64,000 bases of DNA, from contig JAPMOS010000020.1 in the NCBI GenBank assembly GCA_027972325.1, forward strand, positions 180,001 to 244,000, in the 5' to 3' direction. Positions 13,269 through 38,315 of the stretch are shown here, in pieces. The notes under the pieces were generated by a model. That model did no database searches and had not been told where the DNA came from. It was given only the letters and a program-made list of their open reading frames with translations. The DNA is from Paratrimastix pyriformis. Lineage: Eukaryota > Preaxostyla > Paratrimastigidae. Position numbers and translations under genes: made by a program. Each line of letters begins with the position of its first letter. Position 1 is the first letter of the stretch.

Positions 13269-15128
13269 CTATGTAGTGGAGGCCTCGTTTCGGTGGCCGC
13301 TAGTCTGCTGGATGGGCACAGCAGGTAGCCTTCCTTGGCTCAGCCCCGGTGGTGTCGTCTCCCGCCGGGCCCTCCGATCGCCGGCCGTCCGCGGTGGCTC
13401 GGCTCGTCGCACCTTGAGCAGTTGCAGCCGGCGCGCATGGGCCTGGGCCAAGAAGTCTCCCGCAATCCGGTTGACGGCCTCACGAGTCGGGCGCCCCAAC
13501 CAGCGGCCGGCCTCCCGATCATGACCTGCCACTTGTCCGCGCCCAGGGCCTCGAGATGGGCCCAGTCCGGGGCCCCCAGGACCGCATGGAGGCGGTCCCA
13601 GGCCTTCTTGCGGAGCTCCTCGTAGGCGGGGCACTGCTGGATGATGTGTTGGGCGTCCTCGAGTGGTCCCGCGTCGTTGCAGCAGATGCAGGCTCCCCGC
13701 GCTTCGCCTCAGGCCTGTTCTTCCAGGTGCGCATGAACTCACCGTTCAGGTACATCCCTGCGCGCAGTTGGGCTGCTATGCGGCGCCCCGCCGGGCTCAT
13801 GTCGTCCAGGTAGGCCTCGCTGTGGCCAAAGTCCTGCTTGACCTGCCGCAGGAGTGCCAGCCTTGGGTGCGAGTGGGCGTCCTCCATCTTCGCGCGCCAC
13901 TTGGCCTCCACATGTGTGCGCACTCGCTTCCGGACCAAGTCCTTCCAGGCCCCGATGCCGATGGTCCGGATGGCCTCGTCCACCGGGCGCACCCCGTGCC
14001 AAGGCCATAGTCCGCCATGACCGCCTCAGCAGCCCCGGCCCATTCGCCGATGCACTGGTGTCCTGTCCTCACCTCTGGGAGCTTCTCACCCAGCTCCACC
14101 AGTTCGCGGACCAGGCGGCCCTGCGGCAGCAGCTTGATGCGGCCCCATTCGAACATAATCTCCTGGGCCCGCAAGGCCGCCACCGGTATCAGGCCCAGAT
14201 CGGCCTCGACCGCTGCGGATGATGCTTGCCCCATACACTGGAGGGCATAGCAGGCGAAGACGCGTTGAACCGAGTCCATTGCTCGCTCGGCCTTTTGGTC
14301 GCGCAGGTCAGGGAAGGCCGCCGCCGCCCAGAGCAACTTCGGCAGGGCAAAGGTGCGCCACAATGCACAGAGCAGCCTCGGAGGGACGGCCCCAACACGG
14401 CCTAGCAGCCGGCTGATGGAGCCCCTCATCGCACAGGCCGCCCGGATCCGTCCGCTCGTGTGGGCCTTTGTACGTGCATCGCATTCGAGTTCCGCGCCCA
14501 GGAAGCGGAAGACTCTGGTCTGTTCCAACGTCTTGCCGCTGAGACGGACTGACCATGGTTCCGGCTTCGGCTTCGCAGCAGTGGGCTCCTTCTTGCGCTT
14601 CTCCTCGCGCTGGGCCGCCCAGTTTTCAAAGGCCATCGACCGACATTTGTCAGGCGCCCACTCGAAGCGCCTTTCTCGTGCCACCACGTCGCATTCGTCG
14701 AGAGCTTGCTGCAGGGCTTCGGGGGTCTCGCCAAGGACAGAGACGTCGTCCGCGAATAGCAGACCCGGGATGCGCTCCCTCCTGCCGGGCACCAGAACGC
14801 CGTGGCCTCGCGCCCGCAGCCTCCGCACGAGGCCGTCAATGAAGAACAGATACAGGCCCGGGGATGCCGGGCACCCCTGTCGCAGGCCACGGTGAATCTC
14901 AAAGATGGGCCCCCGTTCGCCTCGTACGACAACCGCCGCCTCGGTCTTCGCGTACATGGCCATCAGCAGGAGCAGGAGGCAGCCCCGGCAGCCACGCGCC
15001 TGCAGGATGGCCCACAAGATGTGTCGGTCGACGGTATCGTAGGCGGCACGGATGTCCAAGAAGGCTGCGTACGTGCTCAGCTCGGGTTTCTGCAGGGTGA
15101 ACCGATGTCCCAAGAGGGGTCCAGACAA
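13269..15128 (-). pseudogene. Non-LTR retrotransposon (LINE) reverse transcriptase, truncated and frameshifted
   Basis: The longest open frame (15128-13797) carries reverse-transcriptase landmarks: AFLDIRAAYDTVDR, GLRQGCPASPGLYLFF and LLFADDVSVL with the catalytic FADD box, followed by a thumb-like region. Coding then jumps frame to 13992-13519 and again near the end, where a CCHC-like knuckle (CICC...HIIQQC) typical of LINE C-termini can be read. No endonuclease domain lies upstream, so the copy is 5'-truncated and has at least two frameshifts. It sits between two minus-strand genes and is not part of either. Confidence 0.8.
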
Positions 15129-15804
15129 GACTATATTCTCCGGGGAACACGAATGTTAATCATCTCCAATGTTGACTTGACTCGCTGCCATTGATGACTC
15201 GATCGGCTCTTCGGAAAAAGTTGCCGATTGTTTCGGCTGAAAACCGCAGAGAAGCTCCAGGCAAACAAGGTGAAGGGTTCCATTATCTCGATGAGCAATT
15301 CCGGAAGGTTCTCCGAGACGATTCCGAGTGGATGAATGCTCGGTCAAGGGGGAGGGGGAGGGAGGGAGGGGAGGGAGGGAGGAGGGAGGGAGGGGAGGGA
15401 GGGAGGGGAGGGGAGGGAGGGAGGGAGGGAGGGGAGGGAGGGAGGGAGGAGGAGGGAGGGGAGGGAGGAGGGGAGGGAGGGGAGGAGGGAGGAGGGAGGG
15501 AGGGAGGGGAGGGAGGGAGGGAGGGAGGGAGGGAGGGAGGAGGGAGGAGGGAGGAGGAGGAGGGAGGGGAGGAAGAACGGGGTAAAGAAAACGGGGTGTC
15601 AGACAGCAGGCGTCTCGTCTGAACCGGCCGCCAGCAGATCGGAGCGGCCCATCGTCATCGGTGGGAATAGCGACGGGGGGAACCTCAACAGACCCGCGGC
15701 CCACTCCCTGAAGATGAGGCCTGGAAGAGCTTGGTCCGGAAGAAGGCGTCTGGCCCTCGCCTCTTTCGCCTGAAAGGGACTGATCGCGTTCGAGGGTGAA
15801 CCTC
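15129..15804. other. Intergenic stretch with possible small exon
   Basis: Between the LINE and the P-loop gene. Apart from the polypurine tract, 15195-15345 on the plus strand has a reasonable codon pattern (beginning MTRSALRKKLPIVSAENRR), but no partner exon was found. No function can be given. Confidence 0.3.
15345..15580. repeat. Polypurine (GGGA)n tract
   Basis: About 235 bp of GGGAGGGA/GGAGGA with no pyrimidine. The frames across it are Gly/Arg/Glu-only and are not credible coding. Capable of triplex or G-quadruplex formation. Confidence 0.9.
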
Positions 15805-17897
15805 TCACCACCGCCGCCTAAGCATTGGCGTCCTTGTTTTTGTCCACCACTCCATGATGCTGCGGATGATCAGGTCGCCCTTCCGGAGGCTGAGCGGGGC
15901 ACTGGCGGATCGAAACGCCTGGCAACCGTAGACGCACTCAAAGGGCGAATCGTAAACTTGCCGAGCTGAATGGATGGAGATGAACGAGCGCACGGAAGAG
16001 CGGCGGAAGAGCGTCCCACAGACCGCCCTGCTTCCTTTCGCACAGGCGACCTCGATCTCCTCAATCTCCTCGGCCTCGAGCTCCTTCTCCTTCTCCTTCT
16101 CCACCTTCTTCTTCTTCTTCTTCTTCTTCTCCTCCTCCTCCTCCGTCTTCTCATCATCATCATCATCGGCCTCAGTATCCTCCTTCTCCTTCTCCTTCTC
16201 CTTCTCCACCTCCTCCTCCTTCTTCTTCTTCTCCTCCTCCGTCTTCTTCTTCTTCTCATCATCATCATCATCGGCCTTCTTCTTCTTCTTCTTCTTCTCC
16301 TCATCCTCCTCCTCATCATCATCGGCCTCAGTCTCGTCCTTCTCCTCCTCGGTCTCCGACCGGCTCGCTCGTTTTGTGCTTGACGGGGGAGGCCCCCCTC
16401 TCCCTCGCCCGTCTCCTTCCACCCGAGCCGCGGAGCCGCTGGTCGCCCCCGGCCGCCTCCTCGGCCACCGTCTTGGGTTTCGCCATGGCAGGGAAGGACG
16501 AGGGGAGAACGAGGTCGGCGGGAACCTTGTACAGCTTTTCCGGTTGGGAGATGACGGCCCGCTCGCAGATCCGCCCTTGGATGTCCGGACCAGCAGTCCA
16601 GGGCCGACGCGAAGGCAAGGACCTCGTCGGGCGGGATGGGCAGATCATCGAGGACCTTCATGTAGAGCTGCGCGTAAAAGGGACAGCCCAGCCGGTAGTG
16701 GACCCGGTCACCGAGACCCGGGCCAGCAAGCACAGGTACAAGGAAGCGCAGGTCGCATTCCTGTGCCCAGGCGGGCGCTTTGATGGTGATGGCTCGCTTC
16801 GCCACGAGTCGATGTTGGCGCGGGAGATAGCGAGACTGCTCTGGGCGCCGCAGGAATTCCATCATCGACTGATAAATGTCTGCAGCCACCATCAGGCTGA
16901 AAAAATCGCGGCCGGGCCGGCCGGGACTGGACACACTGCTGCACGGAGGGGGCGTAAGTGGCGGGAGGAAGACGGCTGGGTGACTATTTTGACGTGAGCT
17001 TTGGCGGGCAGATCTGGGCAAGCCCGATGATGCCATTCGTGTAGAGAAACAGTTCATTCACGGGGACCTCCGGCGACGGTGAGATGATTTGCGCCGGGGC
17101 TGGCGGCCCCGATGAGGAGCCAGCAAAACCGGTGGCTGAGAGTTGGCATGCCTTGGGGTCGAAGGGCAGGGCGGTCCCGGGGACGAAGGAAAACCACTGG
17201 GCATCGGGGAGCGGATCCGGCGGGGGCGGGATTTCGGCTGCCGCGAGAGTGCGAGTGTGACTGTGAAACCGATAAAAATCCTCCCAGCTCATAAAGGGTT
17301 CGAACGGAAGATCCATCGCTTGGAAAACAGAACCCAGGCTGACAGCCGGGGGATAATTGGCCGATGAGCACACAAGGAAATTGTATTCCGGAGCCTGTGA
17401 GGCAAGCCGAAACACTTTTCGGACCAGGTCACTCTCTTCTTCGCGAAATTGATCCAGGATAATCAAGCAGGGCGGCTCCAATATGGTCGGATCGGTACCC
17501 ATGAACTCATTCGCCTGGCGAAAGTAGTCTGATTCTCGAGTAACCGAGCCACAATCTACGTCGCGCGCGCGCATGATGATGAATGAAACGATCATTCCGG
17601 ACAACAAACGCCGACCTTCAGAGTCGAGCTTTTCCCTGATAGAGGCATTCCATTGAGAACGAGAAGCCGGATGACGACGCCGTCTGAGCTGTTAATGGCG
17701 AGAGGGATGACCTTCGCGAGCTTCGAGCAGCGTGCATCGAAAAAAAGCCTCTTTTTCGCGCTGAAAAATGCGGGAGCGCGATCGCGGGGAATGAAATGGG
17801 ACTCGGTCTCTTGTTCTTCCGGGGCGAATTCAACCCATGTTCCAGGGTTCAGGGCAACAAAACGGGGAGCTTCAAACAACCGGCGGTCAATCATCAC
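15805..17897 (-). CDS. P-loop NTPase-like protein with Lys/Glu-rich region
   Basis: ATG at 17897 gives an exon to about 17616 ending in NGMPLSGKSSTLK, a Walker A motif (GxxxxGKS). Coding resumes at 17607-16994 in another frame with CLIILDQF as a Walker B candidate; the change of frame needs either a small missed intron or a real frameshift. Exon 16896-16623 follows (intron GTCAA..CAG, phase 2), then 16561 onward (acceptor after TGCGAG). A long Lys/Glu/Asp-rich segment (about 16350-16080) precedes a compact C-terminus ending TPMLRRRW, stop TGA. The exact join into the charged segment is unresolved. Nucleotide-dependent activity is inferred from the two motifs only. Confidence 0.5.
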
Positions 17898-17899
17898 TG

Positions 17900-19330
17900 G
17901 TCAGGGGGCGGAAAAAATCTGCGACACGCTGTGATAGCGTGTTCAACCTCAGCGGCACGCAGACTAAGTTGTAATTCAACCTGTCATTCTCCTGAGTTGG
18001 ATTTTCGGTTGCAACAGAAAAAGCCGTTTTTTCCTCTCCCTCCGGCTTCCGGGGACCGCCCAGGCCCAACCAGACGTGATCAGAGGCCCGCTTTTTTTTT
18101 CCTGGAAAGCCAGCAGCAGCTCGCGTCAGATGACCAAGTTTGGAGGGGTTTGCAAAGAGGACCACTGATGTGCGATGCCCGCAATATCATCGAGTTGGTT
18201 TTTGTCACACGAAACTAGTTTTTTCACAGAGTTTTGAACAACTATGCTCAACGAGTTGCCCCGGAAGGTTTCTCCACGTCTCAGTCACTCGCCGGCTCAA
18301 GCATCACATAGACATGTCAGGTCACCACATGCTGATAAATCCGGTCTCTCACTCCGAATTCACGCAAAGCCTTCATAAAATAGATTCTCCCAGAGTCCCA
18401 TCTGTGCACAACCACTCGAAGAGCAGAATGCGCGATCTCGACAGAAATGAGTTTGCCCAGGACGCACCCGATCGTATGACGGTAATGGCTGCGTGCAAAG
18501 AGTCTTGTTTTGAATCAATCCTGTTGGTTTGCGCAATAAAACGTGTCTTAGCATGATTGGCTCAATATTGGATGGATCGGTTGGCTGAACGAATGAAACA
18601 GCTTCAAGTAACTTCCTAATGGAGTAGAAAACTTGAGCGAGAAGAAAAACTTGCCCTGGGCCTCCCCGAGTGCAGAAAAACACCAAATGTGTCAACAAAC
18701 GGCTGACAGCGACTCTTCCCGAGGGGATTTTCTCGGAATTCCAAGCCTTCCTTCTGAGTCAGTTTGCCAAAAATTGGGATGGTTTTCACTGGTTTTCAGA
18801 CGCTCCCCTGATTCTCCATTGAGTTTTATCTTGGAAACATGGTGCTCTTTTCTTGGGAAGCTCTTCGCTCGTGCACACCGAAGGGAACAAGCAAATCTGT
18901 CAGAAAAAAAAACTCGTTTTCTTGAGTTACGGACCGGCTCGTCTCGGCGGAGGCAAAGAGCACCAAGTTCCTTGTTTCTCGCATTCCCGCGAGCACTCAC
19001 CCACGACAAACGAGTTGGGGCACCAGACCACTTTTTGGCAATTCCGCGATTTCGATATCCATTGACTGGACTGCGGACCAGGGCTCCCCCTTTCGCGGTG
19101 ACCCACCTGCCAAGGGCACTTCGTTTTCACGCAAAACTTCACTCCTCGGGTCCCTCGTTGTCGCGCTGGGACACAAGAAAGAAAAATGAAAGGGGTGAGA
19201 TCGGCCTGTTGCAATCGAAAATCCAACCTGAGTCCTCGCATACGCGTCCACTAAGCGTGCGAATCGCAGATCCGCATTGCTTCCCTCGAATTCCGTGTGG
19301 AGATAGTCAATGGTCACTGACTTCCTGGTT
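17900..19330 (-). other. Probable minus-strand exons of an unresolved gene
   Basis: Several minus-strand stretches have protein-like composition: about 19317-19225 (TIDYLHTEFEGSNADLRFAR...), 18600-18500 (FYSIRKLLEAVSFVQPTD...) and 18165-17975. They are separated by GT..AG intervals of about 40-90 bp. Similar short introns (43-79 bp) are proven elsewhere in the window. They could be the 5' part of the downstream P-loop gene or a separate gene. A 252-codon open frame on the plus strand (18633-19391) overlaps and lacks any recognisable domain. Confidence 0.3.
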
Positions 19331-19609
19331 CTTCCGTGCTCTTCATGGGTCGTTTGTTCACACCGCCGTCACTCCTGATCGACGGCAATAGGACTTCGTT
19401 GCTCCACGCGGAGCAGCCCCCACGGCCCGCCCGGTTGTCCTGGGCATGCATTTATAACCTGCGCACACCTTTGACGGAATGCCCCCGCAAACAAACAAAA
19501 AACCACCCCAAAAAACACCCCAAAAAAAGGCATAACGGTCCTCTTGTTGTGGCGGCCTTGTCGGATGATCTCGGAAATCCACATCATGTCTCTGATCGCG
19601 AAAAATCGC

Positions 19610-21379
19610 TCACTGCGCCAGCCGTTCCACCAGAAAATCGCGCAGTTGGGGTAGCACCGCCTGCACAAAGAGCATCCCATCGCCCTGCACCCGATCCACG
19701 CGGAGCACGGCCCCCTCGGGGTCGTCCTCGCGTCGGTACAACCCAAAACGCACCTCAAATCCCACCATCGCCTCATCCGAGGCCGCCGCGCGGAATTTGC
19801 TGCTGCTGCTGCCGTCCTCGTTCAAAATCCGGATGCCAAATTTGGCAAGCATCACATGGTCTGGGTCGGCCCACGGGGTGCATTCAATGGGTGTGCGCGG
19901 GTGCGGCTCGGTCCCGGGGGAGGAGACCCATGTGGTCAGAGCCTGCCGAACCTGGCCGGGCGCCACACCCGAGAGGCGGAAACCCACGGGAGGATGGACG
20001 TCGTGTGGCAAGACGGGGAGGTGGCTGTAGTCGTTGCCTGTTGGTGGTCGGTATTGGTGAGGTGGAGTGGCAGAGTGAGAGGGTCCTCATGAGTCTTTCT
20101 GGTCCGGGCCGAGGAACATCCAATCTCGATTGCCGTATACCAACAATGCAGACCTCCATCCCACTCGTCATGTGTGGCTTTCACCCCGGGGTAATTCCGG
20201 CCGCTGCTGCTCCTGGTACTGGCGGCTCCGACAATCTGCATCCACCGCTGCCGCTGGGCCCAGCGCGCCTGCATATCACCTCGCATCTCGGCTTCGAAGG
20301 AGGCGAACACGGGGCTGGATGTGGCCGGGGCCGGGCAGTGACCAGGCTGCAGCCAGGGGTGTCTGGCCACCTGCTGGAAGGACCACCGGGTGACCGGGTT
20401 GGGATCAAGCATCCGCTGAAGCAGATCGCGCAGTTCGGGTCCCCATTTGAGCTCCACCAGGGCCCAGAAGGCTGCCGGGAGGCCTGCCGGGCTTGGGTTG
20501 ATGAGACAGGTGGCTGCGGCAGGGGCGCAGCTGGCTAACATGGCAAGAAGAAGGGCGCCGGCCAGCCAGACGTCGGATTTCGGTGTGGGTATCATGCCCT
20601 GGCGAATCTGATTTGGAAATCGGGGTGAGCTGGGCATGGGAAGAGCTGGCCTGACCTCGGGTGCTGTATACCCCGGAGTGCCGAAAGTACTGTTGGCTGT
20701 TGCTGTTGGCTTTGTGGCCCTTGGAACTTCAAAGTCGTCAATCTAAGCAGGAGATTTGGGAAGGAGGTGGAGCGAGTGTGTCGTTGAGACCTTGAGGGTG
20801 AAGTTCCCATCAAGCAAGAGATTCTCCATTTTGATTCGCCTGTGCGGAGCAAGGGCCGGAATGGCTTCAATGAGTTGGCGAAAGTATAACGCGACATAGG
20901 CGATGGGCATCTCGCCCAACTGCAAAAGTGATTCCGTGAAGTGATCTCTCCAATAATCCATGCAGACGATCGGGAGAAACAAATTGAGCAATTCGCCTTT
21001 CTCACAATATTCCATGATTGTCTGATGGCACTGGTAAACGAAATAAGCACTTGCAATCTGGATCAAATTGGGTCAGACAAACTTCACAAACAACAGACAA
21101 CTAAATGCAAAACAGACATTTGGGGACGGTGGCGAAAATATAATCAGGGGGAAAGAAATTGAATGATAGTCGAGGGGAGTTGATTCTTTCTGAGGTATTT
21201 TTTTCACGCATAAGGTATCCATATAACGGACGATGGCCACCTGCCGGAGATGATTGAGTGTTGAGATGCCGCGCAAGGGTTGAGACTTTGGAATTTGGTC
21301 CAGCAGGGTCTCCATTTAAGGCTGCCACAAACTTCCATTCTTGAAGCACCGGAGCACGCTCTGCCTCTGGCGCCGACAT
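19610..21379 (-). CDS. CHK1/CAMK-like kinase with KA1 tail and altered catalytic motifs
   Basis: Minus-strand exons include 21315-~21220 (ISTLNHLRQVAIVRYMDT, helix C/beta-4), ~21060-20791 (TIMEYCEKGELL hinge; HRRIKMENLLLDGNFTLK catalytic loop), 20742-20656 (IDDFEVPRATK...FGTPGYTAPE), 20607 onward (KSDVWLAGALLLAML; kinase C-lobe to HPWL) and a last exon ending at 19610. Joins GTCTC..TAG and GTCAG..CAG are in phase. HRD reads HRR and DFG reads DFE, so the catalytic Asp is replaced. The last ~70 residues (GFEVRFGLYRRE...RVQGDGMLFVQAVL) resemble the KA1 domain that closes CHK1, AMPK and MARK kinases. The start may be ATG 21379, 45 bp from the divergent F-box gene; the N-lobe is not fully resolved. 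Confidence 0.55.
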
Positions 21380-21423
21380 GAAATGAAGATAAAGCGAGGG
21401 GTAATATACATTAACCTTTTGGG
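21380..21423. promoter_or_regulatory. 44-bp divergent intergenic space (candidate bidirectional promoter)
   Basis: Lies between the proposed minus-strand kinase ATG (21379) and the plus-strand F-box ATG (21424). It reads AATGAAGATAAAGCGAGGGG..CCTTTTGGG. Transcription starts are unknown; the claim depends on both start-codon choices. Confidence 0.3.
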
Positions 21424-24195
<2,772 letters not shown>

Positions 24196-24331
24196 GATCG
24201 GATGCCCGTTCGAAATTGTGCGGGCATGGCTGATTGTAAATTCTCTGATCCCACGCCGCCCCGACCCCACACTTCTTTTTCATTCGTCGCGCAGGTTTTG
24301 AATTTCCGAAAAAGTCACAATCACCCTCAAG

Positions 24332-26217
<1,886 letters not shown>

Positions 26218-26395
26218 GGACGTCACGGAGACGCGAACTTTCTACAGCATAGTGGCTCCGAGGACGTGTGTATAAAATCACTCTTGGCCACGCGTCGATG
26301 CTCACAACATCCTCTCTCGGACTTCCGTTGTGTTCCCGTTAACAATCCACGTTCGAAGGGACTCTGAGTCCAGAAACACGCGCAAACCCAAGATA

Positions 26396-34943
<8,548 letters not shown>

Positions 34944-35452
34944 CCAGCGGCAGCCCAGCAATCACCGCCCCCGTGGCCTGCCCTTGAGCTGACTGGTATC
35001 AATCTCCGTCCCGTGGTCGCGGTCTAACAATCACCGCCCCCGTGGCCTGCCCTTGAGCTGACTGGTATCAATCTCCGTCCCGTGGTCGCGGTCTAACAAT
35101 CACCGTCCCGTGGCCTGCCCTTGCGCTGATGCTGGCCCACTGGTAGACAGCAGCAGCCCAGCACTCTCTTTTTCATCGAACGATCTCAGTCTCCGTGTTT
35201 ATGACGTGTGTTGTGTGTGTGCCGATATGTGTCAGTAGTGTCAGTATGTGTGTACGTGTGTGTGTGTCGATATGTGTCGAAATGTGAGTATGTGTCGATC
35301 GATATATTTGTCAGTATGTGTCGATCGATATATTGTCGGTATGTGTCGATCCGCGTCAGTTATATGTGTTGATCCGTGTCAGTATGTGTCGATCCGTCAG
35401 TGTCGATATCAGTATGTGTCGAGACGTGTCTGTGTACCAAGCTGAATTGTCC
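34944..35452. repeat. Intergenic tandem repeats after the phosphatase gene
   Basis: A ~70-bp unit (TGACTGGTATCAATCTCCGT...CGTGGCCTGCCCTTG) occurs about 2.5 times (34958-35125). It is followed by a second copy of the gene's last codons and stop (CTGATGCTGGCCCACTGGTAG at 35128-35148) and then TGTGTCGATATG repeats to 35440. Confidence 0.8.
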
Positions 35453-35830
35453 ATGTCCAGGACGACCATTTTTTATGGTGCCCTCTGGCTGGCTCTGTCT
35501 GCATCGGCAACCGATGCCACTTCTCTCACTCTCTCTCTCTCTCTCTCTCTCACTCTCTTTCTCTCTCACCGCACCGCCCCTCAGAACCCAGTTCTTCGCG
35601 ATATTTTCGTTTCCAATCATCTCGTTTTCATTCGCGCGTGGGCTGTTGGAGGGGGCGGGCGTGACGTGACGATAAATCTTTCTGACGTTCTTTTTTTTCA
35701 TCGCACTCTCTTTTTCATCGAACGTTCTTCCCTGGTGCTGGCTTGGCGACGACGGGATCTCGTTTTCATTTGCGAGTGTCTGGTACTGGGCCCGGGGGGG
35801 TCTGTGTGTGCGTGACATGCGGATATTCGG
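35453..35830 (+). other. Possible signal-peptide exon
   Basis: ATG at 35454 opens MSRTTIFYGALWLALSASA, a convincing signal peptide, followed by (CT)n and a CCCCTCAG acceptor-like site near 35582. No downstream exon could be assembled, so this may be the first exon of a gene that is broken or spliced in a way I could not see. Region 35161-35188 is echoed at 35704-35730. Confidence 0.3.
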
Positions 35831-36138
35831 TGACATGCGGATATTCTGTTCTTTCAGTTCATTTTCCAAAACCATTCAATATTTTTTTTTTGTTTTATTC
35901 AAATACCCCCCCCCCCTCACCACCACCTCTCCCCGATTTCTTTCGTGTCGTATTTTCTTGACATTCAAAAGCATGGATTCTTCCGGCTTTGGGGGGGGGG
36001 GGGGGGGGGGAGGGGAGGCGGCGGAGGGGAGGGAGGGAGGGAAGGAGAGGGAGGGAGGGAGGGAGGGAGGAGCGGATTGGAGATGGGAGGGAGGGAGCCT
36101 CCCCATCAACACGAGATTGGTTGGTCAATTGACCTTTG

Positions 36139-36169
<31 letters not shown>

Positions 36170-36415
36170 ATGTGTGTCACAGCAGATTCTCTGGAAGGGT
36201 GGGTGGGGTGGGATGATAGAGGGCGGGACGGGAGGATGGGTGGGGAGGCAGGGCAGGCCGAACCCATTATAATTCTCCGTGAACCCGTCAAAACCATATA
36301 TATGGTAAGGAAGGAAGGACGAGGTGAAATGGATGGTGCAGGCAGGCGAGGGGGTGAACGACTCTCACGAAGAGATGTATCGTCACCCCCCCCCCCAGAA
36401 GGGAACCCCGCCTCA

Positions 36416-38223
36416 TCAGCGCCTGGCCACTTCCGGTGGCGGTGTTGGGCTCGGTGTGGCCTGCGCAACAGCACCACCCGCTGCCGGGCTCGGGTCCCGT
36501 GACCCCGTGGGCGTCGCCTCAAAGCGGGCCAGGGGGGCCACGGGGGGCAGGGCGGCCATGGCGGCTCGGAGGAAGTCAAACGGGTGGTCGCGGGCCATGA
36601 CCCCGTGGAAGTAGGCAAGCCGGGCGGGGTCGGGGCTGGGCCGTGGACGCCAGCACTGCTGGAAGGACCAGTCGCCTGTGGGGGGTGGCGGGTGGTGGTG
36701 GATGGGTTGGGGGTGGTGGTTGATGGGCGGGTGGGGAGGGAGGGAGGGAGGGAGGGAGGGTGGTCAATGGACGGCCGGATCGACAAACAACGGGCCACCA
36801 AAAGACAGGTGCAGCCAAGAGGGTTCAAGGTGCAGCCGACATGACCCCGGGGGGCAACAGCCAGAACCTCCCGGGGTAACAGCCCCGAGAGGCAACAGCC
36901 ACCAGGGCAACAGCCGACATGACTCCGGGGTCCCAGCCGCAGCCAACAACCGACACGCAATAGTTGACATGACCCCGGGGTAACAGCCGCGGCCAACAAC
37001 CGACAACTGACACACAACAGCCTACATGACCCCGGCCGGGGTAACAGCCCCATGACCCCGGGAGCAGCAGCCAGAACAGTCTCCCGGGGTAACAGCCCCA
37101 AGGCATCACCAAGAACAGCCGACATTAACACCAGGGCAACAGCCGACACAAACCGGGGTAACGGACCTGTGGGGGTCTCGCGGAGGAGGCCGTATTTGAA
37201 GAGGGTCGTCGGATGGAAACAGCCCAGACATCCCGTCAACTCGCTGGCCAGCCAGCACGGGTTGTGGGTGTGGGCCGTCAGGAGGATGGTGTCGGGGGGA
37301 TACCGGTTTTTCTACACGCGGCCGGCGTGCGGTGGTGAGTAATGTGTGATGTGATGTGAAACTCCACTGACCTTACGAATCGCCCGGATAAAATACGGGA
37401 CCTGCTCATAAGACATCCGCCAATTATTGCCCCCATCGTGCATCAGCACGGTCTGCTTGCCCTTGCTCGTCTTCAGGAGCAGCGCGTCATGCCCAACGAG
37501 TTGGACGTGCGGGGCAATGGCGGCGAGGGGATGATGGTAGTGCCGGATTACCCGGCTATCATGGTTGCCTCCCATGATTATCATGGGGATTCCGCAAACG
37601 GCAAAGGCAGTCAGAACTCGTTCAAAGACGGGCATCAATGGCGGGTTGTCCGAAAGAGAATGATGAAAAAGATCACCTTGGACAATCACGCCGTCCGCCT
37701 TCTCATCACGCACAATTTGCGTCATAACTTCAAAAATACTGTCCTATAAAGGAATGGTGGTCCAGAGACGCGGAGATCTGTGAATCAAACCTGATCTTGA
37801 AGATCAAAATGACTTCCCCGCTCGGGTGTTGAAAAATGCACTGGAGGAGACGTGTTGATGACCATTTCCCAACTTAGACAGACTATCAGAAATCAGGACA
37901 AGATTCCACGGTCTTCCGACCGGATGCGGCAGTTCGAGCATGGATGCGGTTGGCCGAATACTGGCATCCCATCCCTGATTATCAGGAGACTGCGCGGCAC
38001 TGGAGATCAACGGATGGTAATCTTGAATGTCTTGCATCATCGTTCCCCAAAACTTGGACTTTGCAGGCACGTGGCAAAAGAACCTATGGCATTGGAGGCT
38101 ATCAGCGCAAACAACACCACACATCATCCGGCGTCTCTGTGGTTCTGAGATGGATGTGTGGTTCTGAGATGGATTTTGTTGATTCCAGACGCGTTTCCAA
38201 ATCCGTCTCAGCATGAAGATCAT
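36416..38223 (-). CDS. Calcineurin-like metallophosphoesterase
   Basis: Minus-strand exons: ~38223-37884 (5' end uncertain), 37840-37791, 37743-37372, 37311-37154 and 36635-36416 (stop TGA). Introns are as short as 43 and 60 bp, and one is 518 bp. All joins agree in phase. Splicing of the 43-bp GTCTG..CAG intron creates LVLISDMHF, the D-x-H metal motif, which is absent in the unspliced reading. Later motifs are GVIVQGDLFHH, IIMGGNHDS and LLTAHTHNP, completing the two-metal site. Mre11/SbcD-type nucleases share this order, but no capping or DNA-binding domain is recognised; the C-terminus is Ala/Pro-rich. Substrate unknown. The 518-bp intron is made of repeats of the exon end (GTTACCCCGGGGTCATG). 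Confidence 0.8.
36840..37153. repeat. ACATGACCCCGGGGTAACAGCC repeat array
   Basis: About ten degenerate units with the core ACCCCGGGGTAACAGCC; on the gene strand each contains GGCTGTTACCCCGG, echoing the adjoining exon end and donor of the metallophosphoesterase. Confidence 0.8.
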
Positions 38224-38234
38224 CTCGCATCATC

Positions 38235-38315
38235 GCCGCTCGGCTGAGACATGCTGTGTATTTGCTAGGACGCAGGCGAAGAGAAGGTTACTCCCGCCTT
38301 CGCGTCGCGCGTGAG
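38235..38315. repeat. Dispersed hairpin repeat, inverted copy
   Basis: Reverse complement of the 3122-3200 copy, including GTGTATTTGCTAGGACGCAG and CGCCTTCGCGTCGCGCG. Lies between the metallophosphoesterase and the guanylate-binding protein gene. Confidence 0.65.

Noticed and set aside
15345-15580. Gly/Arg-rich RGG-type protein
   Set aside because: Pure polypurine tract with no start, splice or stop context; all frames are equally low complexity.
18633-19391. 252-codon plus-strand gene
   Set aside because: No recognisable domain; the minus strand shows several exon-like pieces with splice sites over the same span, so it was not called.
19336-20538. 400-codon plus-strand frame
   Set aside because: Antisense to the KA1-tailed kinase exons, whose motifs and splice phases are convincing; the plus-strand product has no recognisable features.
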